A DNA stretch of 64,000 bases from the NCBI RefSeq assembly GCF_003265345.1, contig NZ_QFWW01000033.1, positions 85,916 through 149,915 of the forward strand, read 5' to 3'. Shown one piece after another: positions 15,584 to 24,521 of this stretch (the stretch's first letter is position 1; the number at the start of each line of letters is the position of its first letter). The position numbers and the translations under genes were made by a program. The notes beneath the pieces are model-generated. The model saw only the letters and a program-made list of their open reading frames with translations, did not search any database and had not been told where the DNA came from. The stretch comes from Lentzea terrae. Lineage in GTDB: Bacteria > Actinomycetota > Actinomycetes > Mycobacteriales > Pseudonocardiaceae.

Positions 15584-16465
15584 TTACGCCAGTTCGCGCA
15601 CCACACCGACGAACGCCGGGACCAACGGGTTGGGGGCGTGCTCGGGCCAGGCCAGCGCGATCCGGAGCGGCTCGATGTCGACGATCGGGCGCCACGCAAG
15701 ATCCGGATGCACGTAGAAGCTCTTCATCGACTCGGGGCCGATGCACACTCCGGACGTGGTCGCGACGTGTTCCAGCATCTCCTCGACGTTCTCGTTGGCG
15801 GGCCCCCACACCGGCGCCGACCCGTCCGGCCGCGGGTTGACCGCCCACCAGTCGACCCACTCCCGCGGCGCCACCCGAGTCCACATGAGAGGTTCGTCGC
15901 GCAGGTCGTCGATGCTGACGGTGTCCTGCTGCGACAAGGGATGCGTCGACCGCACCGCCACCCACCGCGGTTCGGTGGCCACCACCTCCGCCTGCAACCC
16001 GGACAGATCTGCGGGCAACCAGGCGAACGCCACATCCGCCAGCCCGTCCCTGAGCGCCTGTGGCTCCCCGCCCCAGTCGAACCGTTTCGGCTCAACGGTC
16101 ACGCCAGGAAATCGCTCGGTGAAGACCTTGCGGGCGCGGCGCGCCAACGGCCCGCCGCCGGTGGCCGTGAACCCGATCCGGAGCACGTTCCGCTCGGCCG
16201 CCGCCGTCGTGCGCACGAGCTGCACGGCTTGCCGCCACGACGCGATGTGGTTGCGCGCGATCGGCAGCAGCGCCCGGCCCGCAGCCGTCAGCGCGACCGA
16301 GGAACTGGTCCGGACGAACAACTCCACGCCCAGCCGTTCCTCCAGTTGCTTGATCTGCCGGCTCAGCGAGGGCTGCGCGACGTACAACTCCTCGGCCGCC
16401 GCCGTGAAGCTGAGGTGCTCGGCGACGGCGACGAAGTAGCGCAGCAGCCGGGTGTCGACGTCCAT
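15584..16465 (-). CDS. LysR-family transcriptional regulator
   Basis: A 293-residue LysR-type regulator. The N-terminal winged helix is LLRYFVAVAEHLSFTAAAEELYVAQ with PSLSRQIKQLEERLGVELFV (about residues 6-55), followed by the linker helix and a two-lobed effector domain from about 90 (NVLRIGFTATGGGPLARRARKVF). I start at ATG 16465 (MDVDTRLLRYF), which gives the canonical N-terminus. It is divergent from the exported NTF2-like gene with 62 bp between starts, the standard arrangement for a LysR regulator and its target. The GH31 gene follows on the same strand and could also be a target. The effector is unknown. Confidence 0.9.
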   Translation of the reverse strand: MDVDTRLLRYFVAVAEHLSFTAAAEELYVAQPSLSRQIKQLEERLGVELFVRTSSSVALTAAGRALLPIARNHIASWRQAVQLVRTTAAAERNVLRIGFTATGGGPLARRARKVFTERFPGVTVEPKRFDWGGEPQALRDGLADVAFAWLPADLSGLQAEVVATEPRWVAVRSTHPLSQQDTVSIDDLRDEPLMWTRVAPREWVDWWAVNPRPDGSAPVWGPANENVEEMLEHVATTSGVCIGPESMKSFYVHPDLAWRPIVDIEPLRIALAWPEHAPNPLVPAFVGVVRELA

Positions 16466-16527
16466 GCCCGAAACGTATGGGCACGGGTATTGGACCACCG
16501 TGAACCACCGCTGATTGCCTGGCAGCC

Positions 16528-17031
16528 ATGGAACTTCGCCGATCCACCCTGATCCGAGCAGGCGCGGCGGGCCTGGCCGTCACCGCGCTTGCGGCACCAG
16601 GAGCAGCCGCTGCCCGCGAACACCCCAACGTCGCGCTGATCCGCCGCTACTACGAGGCGTACGGGTCCGGGAACCTGGAGTCGCTGCGCCAGTTCTTCGC
16701 ACCCGACATCCGCTGGACGATTCCCGGCCACCACCCGCTCGCCGGCACCAAGGTCGGCGCGAGCGAGGTGCTGGCCTTCTTCGCGCAGCTGGCCAAATCG
16801 GGGTTCCGCGCCGAGATCCTGTTCCTGGCCGCCGACGGTGAGTGGGTGGTCGACCTGCACCGCGGCTGGAGCACGACACCGGCCGGGCTGGACATCACCT
16901 GGGCGCTGGCGTACCGGATTCGCGACCGGAAGATCGTCGAAGCGGTCAACTTCGCGGCGGACCAGCACGCCGCCGACGCGTTCTTCTGGCGCCAGTACCC
17001 GCTGGCACCGATCCCGCAGCGGCTCAGCTGA
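16528..17031 (+). CDS. exported NTF2/SnoaL-like protein
   Basis: A 167-residue protein whose first 29 residues (MELRRSTLIRAGAAGLAVTA and on to AAAA) look like a Tat-type or Sec signal peptide with a paired Arg. The mature part is a SnoaL/NTF2-like cone fold: NVALIRRYYEAYGSGNLESL, FFAPDIRWTIPGHHPLAGT and VVDLHRGWSTTPAGLDITWA. Such domains are small-molecule binding proteins or isomerase-like enzymes; no function can be given. It faces the LysR gene, so it is the probable target. Its last eight bases overlap the convergent pentapeptide-repeat gene. Confidence 0.75.
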   Translation: MELRRSTLIRAGAAGLAVTALAAPGAAAAREHPNVALIRRYYEAYGSGNLESLRQFFAPDIRWTIPGHHPLAGTKVGASEVLAFFAQLAKSGFRAEILFLAADGEWVVDLHRGWSTTPAGLDITWALAYRIRDRKIVEAVNFAADQHAADAFFWRQYPLAPIPQRLS

Positions 17032-18526
17032 GCTGCAGCTTGACCAGTTCGTGCCACTCGCCGTCGAGATGATCGACTGCCTTGTGCTCGTCGGCCGTGG
17101 TCCACCCGATCGGCCAGGACGTGCGATGAGATATCGGATGCGCGGCCAGTGCGCCTTCGAGGCGGATGCCGCCGCTGAAGGTCGTCCCGGTGAAGTTGGC
17201 GTCGACCCCGAACGTCGCTCCTCTCATGGGTTCTGTGGTGTAGGAGAAACTCGTTTCAGGTACGAGGTGGTGGCCTTCCTCGGCGAAACTCGCGTCGCCG
17301 TGGAACACCGCGTCGATGAAGCCGGTTGCCGTGAACGTGACGTGGTTGAACAGTGCTTCCTCGTGAAACGTTGCGCGCTTGAACTCTGAGTAGCTGAGGA
17401 ACCTGGCCGCACAGAACGTGACGCGGCCATCGAACTTCGCCTCGAGGAAGTGGACTTCCGATTTGAACGTCGTCTCATCGAAACTTGCGGTCGTGTGGAA
17501 CCTCGTCGTGGTGAAGTCGGACTTCCGGTCGAACCTGGTCCAGTAGAACGAGGCATGCGCCGAGAAGTTGGCCTTCTGGAAACTCGCACGGCCCTCGAAC
17601 TTGGCCTGCCTGAAGCTGGCCCCGCAGGTGAACGACGTGCTCTCGAAGCTGACATCACCGGAGAAGGTGGTGCGCTCGAACCGGGCGTTCCCCGTGAAGA
17701 TCGCGCGAGTGAACAACACGTGGTGCGGTTGGCAGTGAGCGAGATCGAACTCGATCAGCAGGGCGCCCGTGAGGTCGAGATCGATGTGCGGCCAGAACGC
17801 CTCGGGCTTGCTGTGTACAGGTCTGAGGTGAACGGAGAGCAAGCGCTGTGCGGTGAGACGAACCTCCCGCTCCTGCACCTGTTCGTGGTATTCGGCCAGT
17901 GCCGCCTTGTCGGAGTGGTCCTCTGGCGGATCGCCAGGCATGACGTAGGGCATGCGCAGGTATGCGCACAAGACGTTGACCACGGTCTGCCGTTGGGGCT
18001 CGTTGTCCTGGGCAAGGCGCTCCAAGGCGTACAGCCCTCCCAACCGCACAGGGGCCTTGTCCGAGCCGAGCTGCTCGACCGCCTTCGCGTACAGATCGGT
18101 GACGCGGCGTGAGGCGGCATCCTCGCGTGCGTGCTCTGCGACTTCACGTTGAAGCTCGTACGCCCGGCCGACGTCTGCCTGGTCGCGCTCCTTTTGCACC
18201 AGGCCGACCTCGGTGGCGTGCTGGCGGCGCCAGGCCAAGTACAGCGCGAAGATCCCGCCGCCGCCGAGACCGATGCTCAAGCCGGTGCGCAGCGCGTCGA
18301 ACCTCGCGGTGACGAGTGCCGCACCCGACAGACCCGCTGTGCCTGCCCACCACAGCACGACGACCAAGACGGTGGTGACCACCGTGATACCGGTCGCGAC
18401 GAGAGCGATGATCCTGCCCGGCAGTGGCTGCAGCGGGCCACGATGCGAACCTGATCCTGTTGGTGTCGCTGAAGTGTTTGCGGTGTGCACCTCGGAGGAC
18501 GTCGTGTCGCGCCTGTCGCTGCTCAT
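17024..18526 (-). CDS. membrane-anchored pentapeptide-repeat protein
   Basis: A 500-residue protein. After a polar N-terminus come two hydrophobic segments (about residues 38-62 and 76-95: IIALVATGITVVTTVLVVVL and LSIGLGGGGIFALYLAW), then a helical, charged region ending in YAKAVEQLGSDKAPVRLGGLYALERLA, a block common in actinobacterial pentapeptide proteins. The C-terminal half (about 290-460) is a run of five-residue repeats with Phe at the centre (ARFERTTFSGDVSFESTSF and so on), expected to form a right-handed square helix. I start at ATG 18526 (MSSDRRDTTSSEVH). The frame is open much further upstream, but that part shadows the polymerase gene. Function unknown; likely a protein-protein scaffold at the inner membrane. 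Confidence 0.82.
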   Translation of the reverse strand: MSSDRRDTTSSEVHTANTSATPTGSGSHRGPLQPLPGRIIALVATGITVVTTVLVVVLWWAGTAGLSGAALVTARFDALRTGLSIGLGGGGIFALYLAWRRQHATEVGLVQKERDQADVGRAYELQREVAEHAREDAASRRVTDLYAKAVEQLGSDKAPVRLGGLYALERLAQDNEPQRQTVVNVLCAYLRMPYVMPGDPPEDHSDKAALAEYHEQVQEREVRLTAQRLLSVHLRPVHSKPEAFWPHIDLDLTGALLIEFDLAHCQPHHVLFTRAIFTGNARFERTTFSGDVSFESTSFTCGASFRQAKFEGRASFQKANFSAHASFYWTRFDRKSDFTTTRFHTTASFDETTFKSEVHFLEAKFDGRVTFCAARFLSYSEFKRATFHEEALFNHVTFTATGFIDAVFHGDASFAEEGHHLVPETSFSYTTEPMRGATFGVDANFTGTTFSGGIRLEGALAAHPISHRTSWPIGWTTADEHKAVDHLDGEWHELVKLQLS

Positions 18527-18564
18527 GCCTGAATCATCTCCTGGTGGCCAACCGGTCCGGATGT

Positions 18565-19746
18565 TCAGTCCGGGTCCGGCAGCAACGGCACCGAGAGCCC
18601 GGGATCGCGCCCGAGCAGCGTCGCTCGCGTCACGGACGAACCCCCGAAGCGGTCGCGCAGCCGGTCCAGCGTGGCGTCCAGCGCACCGGGCGACTGGTCG
18701 TCGAACGGCAGCATCAGCTGGATCGTGTCCTCGTTGCCCAGGTTGGTCAGCGACACGCCCAGCAACGTGATGCCGCGCTCGCGGATCTCCGGCATCGCGG
18801 CGTTCAGCAGCATCCGAGCGGTCGACAGCAACACCGACGTGTCCGCGGTGGGGTGGATCAACGTGTGCGAGCGCGTGGCTCGCGTGAAGTCGGCGAAACG
18901 CAGGCGCAGCACCACGGTCCGGCACGCGCGGTGGCCGGAGCGGAGGCGGCGGGAGACGCCGTCGATGAGCGAGGCGAGGATGGCGTCCAGGTCGTGCTCC
19001 CGGCGGCCCAGCGCGCGTTGGGAGCCGATCGAGCGGCGGCGCCTGCCCACCTGCACCGGACGCGGGTCCCGGTTGTGCGCCAACGCGTGCAGGTGCCGAC
19101 CGGCCGCCTTGCCCAGCAACGAGACCAGGTCGCTCACGTCGAGCGCGGCGACCTGGGCGACCGTGCGGATGTTGACGTTGTGCAGCTTGGCGGCGGTCAC
19201 CTTGCCGACGCCCCAGAGTCGCTCGACCGGCAGCGGGTGCAGGAACTCGAGCTCGCGGTCCGCCGGTACGACCAGCAGTCCGTCCGGTTTGGCCACCGCG
19301 CTCGCGACCTTCGCCAGGAACTTCGTCCGCGCCACCCCCACCGTGATCGGCAGGCCCACCTGCGCGAGCACCTGCGCACGCAACCGGCGAGCGATGAGCT
19401 CCGGCGAGCCGACGATCTTGTGCAGGCCGCCGACGTCCAGGAACGCCTCGTCGATCGACAGGCCCTCGACGAGCGGGGTGGTGTCGCGGAAGACCTCGAA
19501 CACCGCCTTGCTCGCCGCCGAGTACGCGGACATCCGCGGCGGCACGACGATCGCATGTGGACAGAGCCGCAACGCCCGTGCGCCGCCCATCGCCGTGCGG
19601 ACGCCGAACCTCTTGGCCTCGTAGCTGGCGGCGAGCACCACGCCGCCGCCCACGATCACCGGACGGCCGCGCAGGCGCGGGTCGTCCCGTTGCTCGACGG
19701 AGGCGTAGAACGCGTCCAGGTCGGCGTGCAGGATCGGCGTGCTCAC
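18565..19746 (-). CDS. dinB: DNA polymerase IV (Y family, DinB)
   Basis: A 393-residue translesion polymerase. The catalytic acidic motifs are ILHADLDAFYASVEQ (about residues 4-18) and LSIDEAFLDVGG (about 98-109); SYEAKRFGVRTAMGGARAL is the fingers block, and the thumb helix-hairpin-helix is LWGVGKVTAAKLH. The little-finger domain follows with SHTLIHPTADTSVL. The GTG at 19746 overlaps the amidohydrolase stop (GTGA), so the polymerase is translationally coupled to it; a second GTG six bases earlier is possible. The C-terminus lacks an obvious beta-clamp motif. No LexA box was seen upstream; transcription should come from the amidohydrolase promoter. Confidence 0.92.
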   Translation of the reverse strand: MSTPILHADLDAFYASVEQRDDPRLRGRPVIVGGGVVLAASYEAKRFGVRTAMGGARALRLCPHAIVVPPRMSAYSAASKAVFEVFRDTTPLVEGLSIDEAFLDVGGLHKIVGSPELIARRLRAQVLAQVGLPITVGVARTKFLAKVASAVAKPDGLLVVPADRELEFLHPLPVERLWGVGKVTAAKLHNVNIRTVAQVAALDVSDLVSLLGKAAGRHLHALAHNRDPRPVQVGRRRRSIGSQRALGRREHDLDAILASLIDGVSRRLRSGHRACRTVVLRLRFADFTRATRSHTLIHPTADTSVLLSTARMLLNAAMPEIRERGITLLGVSLTNLGNEDTIQLMLPFDDQSPGALDATLDRLRDRFGGSSVTRATLLGRDPGLSVPLLPDPD

Positions 19747-21065
19747 GAACACATGTTCGCATCCTTCACTCGTTCAGCACAGTGTTCGATTCGTCCACCG
19801 ACGACGGTCGCGAGCACCTCGACGGCGAGCAGGTCCGCGGACAGCGGGTTGTCGGAAAGAACCACGAGGTCGGCGTACTTGCCCGGCGCCAGGCTGCCCT
19901 TCACGTCCTCCTCGAACGTGCCGTGCGCGGCGTCGATCGTGAACAACCGCAGCGCCTGCTCGACCGTCAGCCGCTGCGCCAGCTGCCAGTCCTCCGGCGC
20001 GCGGCCGAGGTAGCTCTGCCGCGTCACGGCCTGGTGGACGGCCTCGAGCGGTGACCCGTGCGGCAGAGCGGTGGCGTGGCCGCCCAGGACGAGCACGAGC
20101 CACGGCATGTCCGTGCTCCCGATCGTGCGGACGCCGCTGTCCACGAGGTCCCGCCACCGCGCGATCCACCGGGTCTCGCCGCGCGCCACGAGTTCCGGAA
20201 AACCGATCTCCCGCAACGAGTCACCGGGCAGTCCGGGTTGGATCGACGCGACCAGGCCGAGTGAGCGCATCCGTGCGAGCTGGTCGTCACGCAGCTGCAC
20301 GACGTGCTCCACGCGGTGGCGCGCGTCCGCGTTGGGGTGCGCGGTGAGTGCCTCGGCGACCGCGGTCAGGTACTGGTCGTGGGCCTCGGCACTGACCGCG
20401 TGCGCGCTCACCTGCCAGCCGTTGCGGTGGGCGACCAGGACGTACCTGTTCAGCTCCGCCTGGTCCCAGTGGAACGTCGTGCCCCAGTCGTGGTCGAGGA
20501 ACAGCTTGATCCCGGCCAGGCGCAGGTGCGGGCTGTACGAGCGGCGCGGCTCCAGTCCGAGGTACCAGCCGCCGAACTTGTCGTCCTCGTAGTTGACCGG
20601 CAGGTAGGCGTTGACCCGCAGCCGAAGCGCACCCTCCCGGTCCAGGGCACGCAGCCGGCTCAGCCGCTCATCGTCGACGAACTGTTCGTTGATGCTCGTC
20701 CACCCGCGCCGCAACGCCGCGTCGATCGCCTGCTCCGGCAGGTAGCCGACCATCTCGCCGTCACCGATCCAATGGGCGTGCGAGTCGATGAAGCCCGGCA
20801 TCACCGTGCGGCCACGGAGATCGATCAGACGGGTCGTGCGACTTGCCAGCGGCACAACGTCTTCGTCGTCACCGACGGCCGTGATGCGGTCACGGAGAAT
20901 CGCGACCGCCTCGGCGCGTGGCCGTGAAGTCTCCATCGTGAGCACCACACCGTTGTGGAAGATCACGTCGGGTGCCGCCGGGCTGATCGCGTCCGGCGGC
21001 ACGTTCAGGATCGCCAGGCATCCCAGGAGAACCACGACGCGCACATCACCCAGGGTCGCACGCAT
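19743..21065 (-). CDS. YtcJ-like amidohydrolase, possibly exported
   Basis: A 440-residue metal-dependent hydrolase of the amidohydrolase superfamily. The N-terminal sandwich has DVIFHNGVVLTMETSRPRAE and RTVMPGFIDSHAHWIGDGE gives the HxH metal ligands (about residues 93-95). The barrel continues with KLFLDHDWGTTFHWDQ and RVEHVVQLRDDQ (His ligand), and the Asp is in TIGSTDMPW. The C-terminus returns to the sandwich (GSLAPGKYADLVVLSDNPL). Residues 1-30 are hydrophobic (DVRVVVLLGCLAILNVPP), which could be a signal or lipoprotein segment. DNA polymerase IV overlaps its stop. Substrate unknown. Confidence 0.8.
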   Translation of the reverse strand: MRATLGDVRVVVLLGCLAILNVPPDAISPAAPDVIFHNGVVLTMETSRPRAEAVAILRDRITAVGDDEDVVPLASRTTRLIDLRGRTVMPGFIDSHAHWIGDGEMVGYLPEQAIDAALRRGWTSINEQFVDDERLSRLRALDREGALRLRVNAYLPVNYEDDKFGGWYLGLEPRRSYSPHLRLAGIKLFLDHDWGTTFHWDQAELNRYVLVAHRNGWQVSAHAVSAEAHDQYLTAVAEALTAHPNADARHRVEHVVQLRDDQLARMRSLGLVASIQPGLPGDSLREIGFPELVARGETRWIARWRDLVDSGVRTIGSTDMPWLVLVLGGHATALPHGSPLEAVHQAVTRQSYLGRAPEDWQLAQRLTVEQALRLFTIDAAHGTFEEDVKGSLAPGKYADLVVLSDNPLSADLLAVEVLATVVGGRIEHCAERVKDANMCS

Positions 21066-21331
21066 TTCGTCAAACTGCGGCTCGGAAATGGTCGGGCCCG
21101 GGAAAAGCTCTAGACCACATCAAGACCGAAAGTCCCTTGTGGTGCAAAGAGTTTCCAGAAGTGGATCAGCCGGGAGCAGTCCGGTGTCGGGCCGTAGGAC
21201 CCCGGCCGAATCCGCCCACCGCAGGACCGCCTTCACCTCACCGGCCGAGAGAACCGGTACGGCCAGGTAGTGACTTGCCTGGCAGGCGCAGGTATAACTT
21301 GTTCTCATACGGCTAGAGTGAGGAAGATCAC
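21066..21331. other. intergenic region upstream of cholesterol oxidase
   Basis: This 266-bp divergent gap separates the amidohydrolase and cholesterol oxidase starts. It holds a KstR-like box at 21293-21306 and a ribosome-binding sequence GAGGAAG just before the oxidase ATG. A 74-codon minus-strand frame (21344-21120) crosses it, but it overlaps the oxidase start and matches no family I know. No other repeat or RNA gene is apparent. Confidence 0.6.
21293..21306. promoter_or_regulatory. KstR-like box upstream of cholesterol oxidase
   Basis: TATAACTTGTTCTC matches the KstR consensus TNNAACNNGTTNNA at all defined positions except the last. It lies 25 bases before the cholesterol oxidase ATG, where a repressor would block transcription. 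KstR is the TetR-family cholesterol-catabolism repressor of actinomycetes. Confidence 0.5.
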
Positions 21332-22954
21332 ATGGCCCACACAATGAGGTGTGACAACGCTTCCAAAGGTCCGACTCGACGCACGTTCATTACTGGAACA
21401 GGTTCTATTCTGGGGGCGGTCGCCCTCGGTGGCCTGTCCGCACCGGCCCAAGCATCGATCGCCGATGCCGCCACCGTGCCCGCCCTCGTGATCGGCTCGG
21501 GTTACGCCGGCTGCGTGACCGCCCTGCGGCTCGCCCAGGCCGGTGTCGACGTGCACGTGGTGGAGCTGGGCATGGCCTGGGACACCCCCGGCGCGGACGG
21601 CAAGATCTTCGCCAACACCACGACCCCCGACCAGCGGTCGTTCTGGCTGCGCACCAGGACGAAACAGCCGCTGAGCAACTTCCTCGGCTTCCCGATCGAC
21701 AAGGACATCCCGCGCTACACGGGCATCCTGGACGCGGAGGAGTTCGGTGGCATCACCGTCTACCAAGGCCGCGGCGTCGGCGGTGGGTCACTCGTCAACG
21801 GCGGCATGGCCGTCACGCCGCGGCGCGAGTTCTTCGGCGAGGTCCTGCCGACGGTCAACGCCGACGAGATGTACAACGTCTACTACCCGCGCGCCAACGC
21901 CGAGCTCGGCGTCACGCACATCGACCAGGCCTGGTTCGACGCCACCCCGGCCTACCAGTACGCGCGGGTCGGCCGGAAACACGCGCAGCGGTCCGGTTTC
22001 CCGTTCGTCTACGTGCCCAACGTGTACGACTGGAACTACATGAAGGCGGAGGAGGCCGGAACCGTCCCCAAGTCGGCGCTGGCCGGCGAGATCCTCTACG
22101 GCAACAACCACGGCAAGAAGTCCCTGCAGCAGACCTACCTGCCGAAGATCAGGGCGACCGGCCGGGTCACGATCTCCCCGCTGCACCGCGTCACCTCGGT
22201 CGTGCCGGCGTCCGGCGGCGGCTACACGGTCACGATGGAGCAGCTCAACACCACGGGCGCCACGATCGCGACCAAGGCGGTCACGGCGGCGAAGGTGTTC
22301 TTCGCGGCGGGCAGCGTCGGCACCAGCAAGCTGCTGGTGAAGCTCAAGTCCACCGGAGCGCTGCCGAACCTGAACGGCGAGGTCGGCCAGGGCTGGGGCG
22401 ACAACGGCAACGTGATGGTCGGCCGCGCCAACCACATGTGGGACCCGACCGGCGCGCTGCAGTCGTCCATCCCGACCGCGGGCATCGACAACTGGGCGGC
22501 GGGCGGCGCGTTCGCCGAGGTGGCCCCGCTGCCGACGGGGATCGAGACGTACGCGTCGTTCTACCTGTCGATCACCAGGACGCCGAGCAGGGCCCAGTTC
22601 TCCTGGAACGCGGCCGCGGGCAAGGTCGACCTCAACTGGCAGACGGCGTGGAAGCAGACGTCCATCAACGCCGCCAAGACCATCTTCGACAAGATCAACG
22701 CGAAGGAGGGGACGATCTACCGGACCGACCTCTTCGGCGTCTACAAGACCTGGGGCGACCACCTCACGTACCACCCGCTCGGCGGCGCCGTGCTGAACAA
22801 GGCCACTGACAACTACGGGCGACTGCGCGGGTACAGCGGTCTGTACGTGATGGACGGTGCGCTGATTCCCGGCAACACCACCGTGAACCCGTTCGTGACC
22901 ATCACCGCGCTGGCCGAGCGGAACATCGAGAAGATCATCGCCACGGATCTGTAG
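21332..22954 (+). CDS. cholesterol oxidase (GMC, Tat-exported)
   Basis: A 540-residue flavoenzyme oxidising and isomerising cholesterol to cholest-4-en-3-one with release of H2O2. A Tat signal with RRTFITGTG (about residues 16-24) precedes an AQA cleavage site. The FAD dinucleotide motif is VPALVIGSGYAGCVTALRLA; NGGMAV and PNVYDWNYMKAEEAGTVPKS match the Streptomyces enzyme. The catalytic trio fits by spacing: Glu396 (FAEVAPLP), His481 (TYHPLGG) and Asn519 (TVNPFVTI), as Glu361, His447 and Asn485 in the SA-COO enzyme. The ATG follows GAGGAAG. The KstR-like box upstream and the converging reductase/AhpD pair suggest a small steroid regulon. Such enzymes can also act in virulence or lipid signalling, but nutrition is simplest. 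Confidence 0.93.
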   Translation: MAHTMRCDNASKGPTRRTFITGTGSILGAVALGGLSAPAQASIADAATVPALVIGSGYAGCVTALRLAQAGVDVHVVELGMAWDTPGADGKIFANTTTPDQRSFWLRTRTKQPLSNFLGFPIDKDIPRYTGILDAEEFGGITVYQGRGVGGGSLVNGGMAVTPRREFFGEVLPTVNADEMYNVYYPRANAELGVTHIDQAWFDATPAYQYARVGRKHAQRSGFPFVYVPNVYDWNYMKAEEAGTVPKSALAGEILYGNNHGKKSLQQTYLPKIRATGRVTISPLHRVTSVVPASGGGYTVTMEQLNTTGATIATKAVTAAKVFFAAGSVGTSKLLVKLKSTGALPNLNGEVGQGWGDNGNVMVGRANHMWDPTGALQSSIPTAGIDNWAAGGAFAEVAPLPTGIETYASFYLSITRTPSRAQFSWNAAAGKVDLNWQTAWKQTSINAAKTIFDKINAKEGTIYRTDLFGVYKTWGDHLTYHPLGGAVLNKATDNYGRLRGYSGLYVMDGALIPGNTTVNPFVTITALAERNIEKIIATDL

Positions 22955-22959
22955 GTGGC

Positions 22960-23439
22960 TCAGAACTTCGGCAGCACGCATATCGCGTCGAGCCCGAGGA
23001 CGTGGTTCAACCTGCCGAAGGCGAGCCAGGAACCGACGCACATGCTCAGCTCCGCGATCTCCACCTGGCTGTAGTGCGCGGTCATGCGAGACCAGAACTC
23101 GTCGTCGAGACCGTGGTGATCCAGTGCGTACCGCTCGGCGTACTCCGCGGCCAGCCTCGCGCGGTCGTCGAAGGCGTCGGTGGTGCGCCACTGGGTCACC
23201 GCGTCGAGGAAGCCCTCCTCGACCTTCTGGCCGTCCCGCTCGGTCCGCCAGTCCATGCAGAACATGCAGCCGTTGATCTGCGCGATCCGCAGCCGCGCCG
23301 CCTCGAACTCGCGCAGCCCGAGCGTCGTGTGCTGGTACACCGCCAGCGAGAAGTTCGCCGCGGCGACGCCGATGCCGGGCACCATCTCGCCCCACACGTA
23401 CGCGATCGGGTCCTTGCCCTCCGGGATGTCGATGTTCAT
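22960..23439 (-). CDS. carboxymuconolactone decarboxylase/AhpD-like protein
   Basis: A 159-residue all-helical protein of the CMD/AhpD family. The redox-type motif is CMFC followed by MDWRTERDG (about residues 58-70), and HYSQVEIAELSMCVGSWLAFGRLNHVLG carries the conserved Glu and His near the C-terminus. AhpD proteins use the CxxC pair in peroxide reduction, which would fit a neighbour that makes H2O2 (cholesterol oxidase), while CMD proteins without a CxxC are decarboxylases. The start ATG 23439 overlaps the stop of the reductase gene (ATGA), so both are translated together. Frames longer at the N-terminus shadow the reductase gene. Confidence 0.82.
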   Translation of the reverse strand: MNIDIPEGKDPIAYVWGEMVPGIGVAAANFSLAVYQHTTLGLREFEAARLRIAQINGCMFCMDWRTERDGQKVEEGFLDAVTQWRTTDAFDDRARLAAEYAERYALDHHGLDDEFWSRMTAHYSQVEIAELSMCVGSWLAFGRLNHVLGLDAICVLPKF

Positions 23440-24515
23440 CGTGCGGTCCTTCCGAGCTTGCCGGCGGCGGGTCGCAGCGGGACGTCGAGCGCGTCGTAGA
23501 GGCCGGGTGCTGCTTCGACGAGCCAGTCGATCGAGTTCACCAGCCGGCCGACCGCGGTCGCGTTGCCGCCGGCGGACCGGTTCTCGCCCTCGTCGGTGGC
23601 CTCGACCGAGACCTCGATGCGCGGGCGGCCTTCGATGATCACCTTGTGCGCGCCGTCCCCGGACGGCGGCATCGGCCAGTCCGTCGCGCACGACGCGTGG
23701 ATGCGCGTGACGTGCTCGATGACGATGAGCGGTTCGCCGCCGGCGATGCCCTGCACCTCGAACCGGATCGCGCCCTGCGTGCCCGCCTCGAACTCGCCCA
23801 TGGTCCGCGTCGTCACCGTGGCGTCGAGCGCGCGCCGGTCGACCGTCTCGCGGATCTCGTCGATCTCCACGCCCAGCGCGCGGGCCATCAGCCGGATCTG
23901 CCCGCCCCAGACCATGGTCGGCACCGTCGGCATGAGCATCGGCGCCTGGTAGTCGAGCGGCTGGCCCATGCCGATCAGCCACCGCACGGCGTCGGGCTGG
24001 TCGTAGGTGGAGTAGTCGAAGATCTCCTGGCAGCGGATCGCGTCGATCTCGCTGCCCAGGCCGCTGACCAGCAACGGCAGCACGTCGTTGCCCCAGCCGG
24101 GGTCGACGCCCGAGACGAAGAGGGAACCGCCGCCCGCCGCGATGGCAGCTAGAACCGGTTCTCGTAACTCTGGCGGTGCGCTGCGGTGGTCGTAGAGCGC
24201 GTACAGCGAGGGCGTGACGACGACCGCGCCGGTCCTGATCACCTTGGTGATGTCGGCGAGGGCGTCGTCCGGGCGGATGTCGCCGGACGCCGCGTACACG
24301 ACGGCACCAGGGCTCGCGGCCAGTGCCGCGTCGACGTCATTCGTCGCGGTGATCCCGAGTTCGACGTCGAGCCCGGCGAGTGCGCCCGCGTCCCGGCCGA
24401 CCTTGTCGGGGTTGTGGACGACCACGGCCGCGAGCTTGAGCGCCGGATGGGCCTCGACGGCCCGGATCGCGGCGCGACCGACGTTTCCCGTGCCCCACAC
24501 CACTGTGGCGATCAT
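23436..24515 (-). CDS. dihydrodipicolinate-reductase-like NAD(P) oxidoreductase
   Basis: A 359-residue oxidoreductase with an N-terminal Rossmann fold (VVWGTGNVGRAAIRAVEAHP, residues 5-24; then LAAVVVHNPDKVGRD and VVYAASGDIRPDDA). The remainder contains SLFVSGVDPGWGNDVLPLL and VPTMVWGGQIRLMARALGV, matching the actinobacterial family often labelled dihydrodipicolinate reductase N-terminus-containing. It is not DapB, being about 100 residues longer and lacking the DapB C-terminal motif. Homologues are frequent in steroid-degradation regions of mycobacteria and rhodococci; substrate unknown. A KstR box lies 14 bases upstream of the ATG, and the AhpD-like gene overlaps its stop. Confidence 0.8.
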   Translation of the reverse strand: MIATVVWGTGNVGRAAIRAVEAHPALKLAAVVVHNPDKVGRDAGALAGLDVELGITATNDVDAALAASPGAVVYAASGDIRPDDALADITKVIRTGAVVVTPSLYALYDHRSAPPELREPVLAAIAAGGGSLFVSGVDPGWGNDVLPLLVSGLGSEIDAIRCQEIFDYSTYDQPDAVRWLIGMGQPLDYQAPMLMPTVPTMVWGGQIRLMARALGVEIDEIRETVDRRALDATVTTRTMGEFEAGTQGAIRFEVQGIAGGEPLIVIEHVTRIHASCATDWPMPPSGDGAHKVIIEGRPRIEVSVEATDEGENRSAGGNATAVGRLVNSIDWLVEAAPGLYDALDVPLRPAAGKLGRTAR

Positions 24516-24521
24516 GTCGGA

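Noticed and set aside
12583..15840. 1085-codon plus-strand frame opposite the GH31 gene
   Set aside because: Antisense to a full GH31 gene with all catalytic motifs; composition is that of a high-GC shadow.
16466..16527. LysR T-N11-A site in the LysR/NTF2-like gap
   Set aside because: Short repeats such as GTAT...GTAT are present, but no dyad stands out enough to name a site.
21120..21344. 74-codon minus-strand frame upstream of cholesterol oxidase
   Set aside because: It overlaps the oxidase start and ribosome-binding site and shows no family motif; kept only as a note in the intergenic entry.
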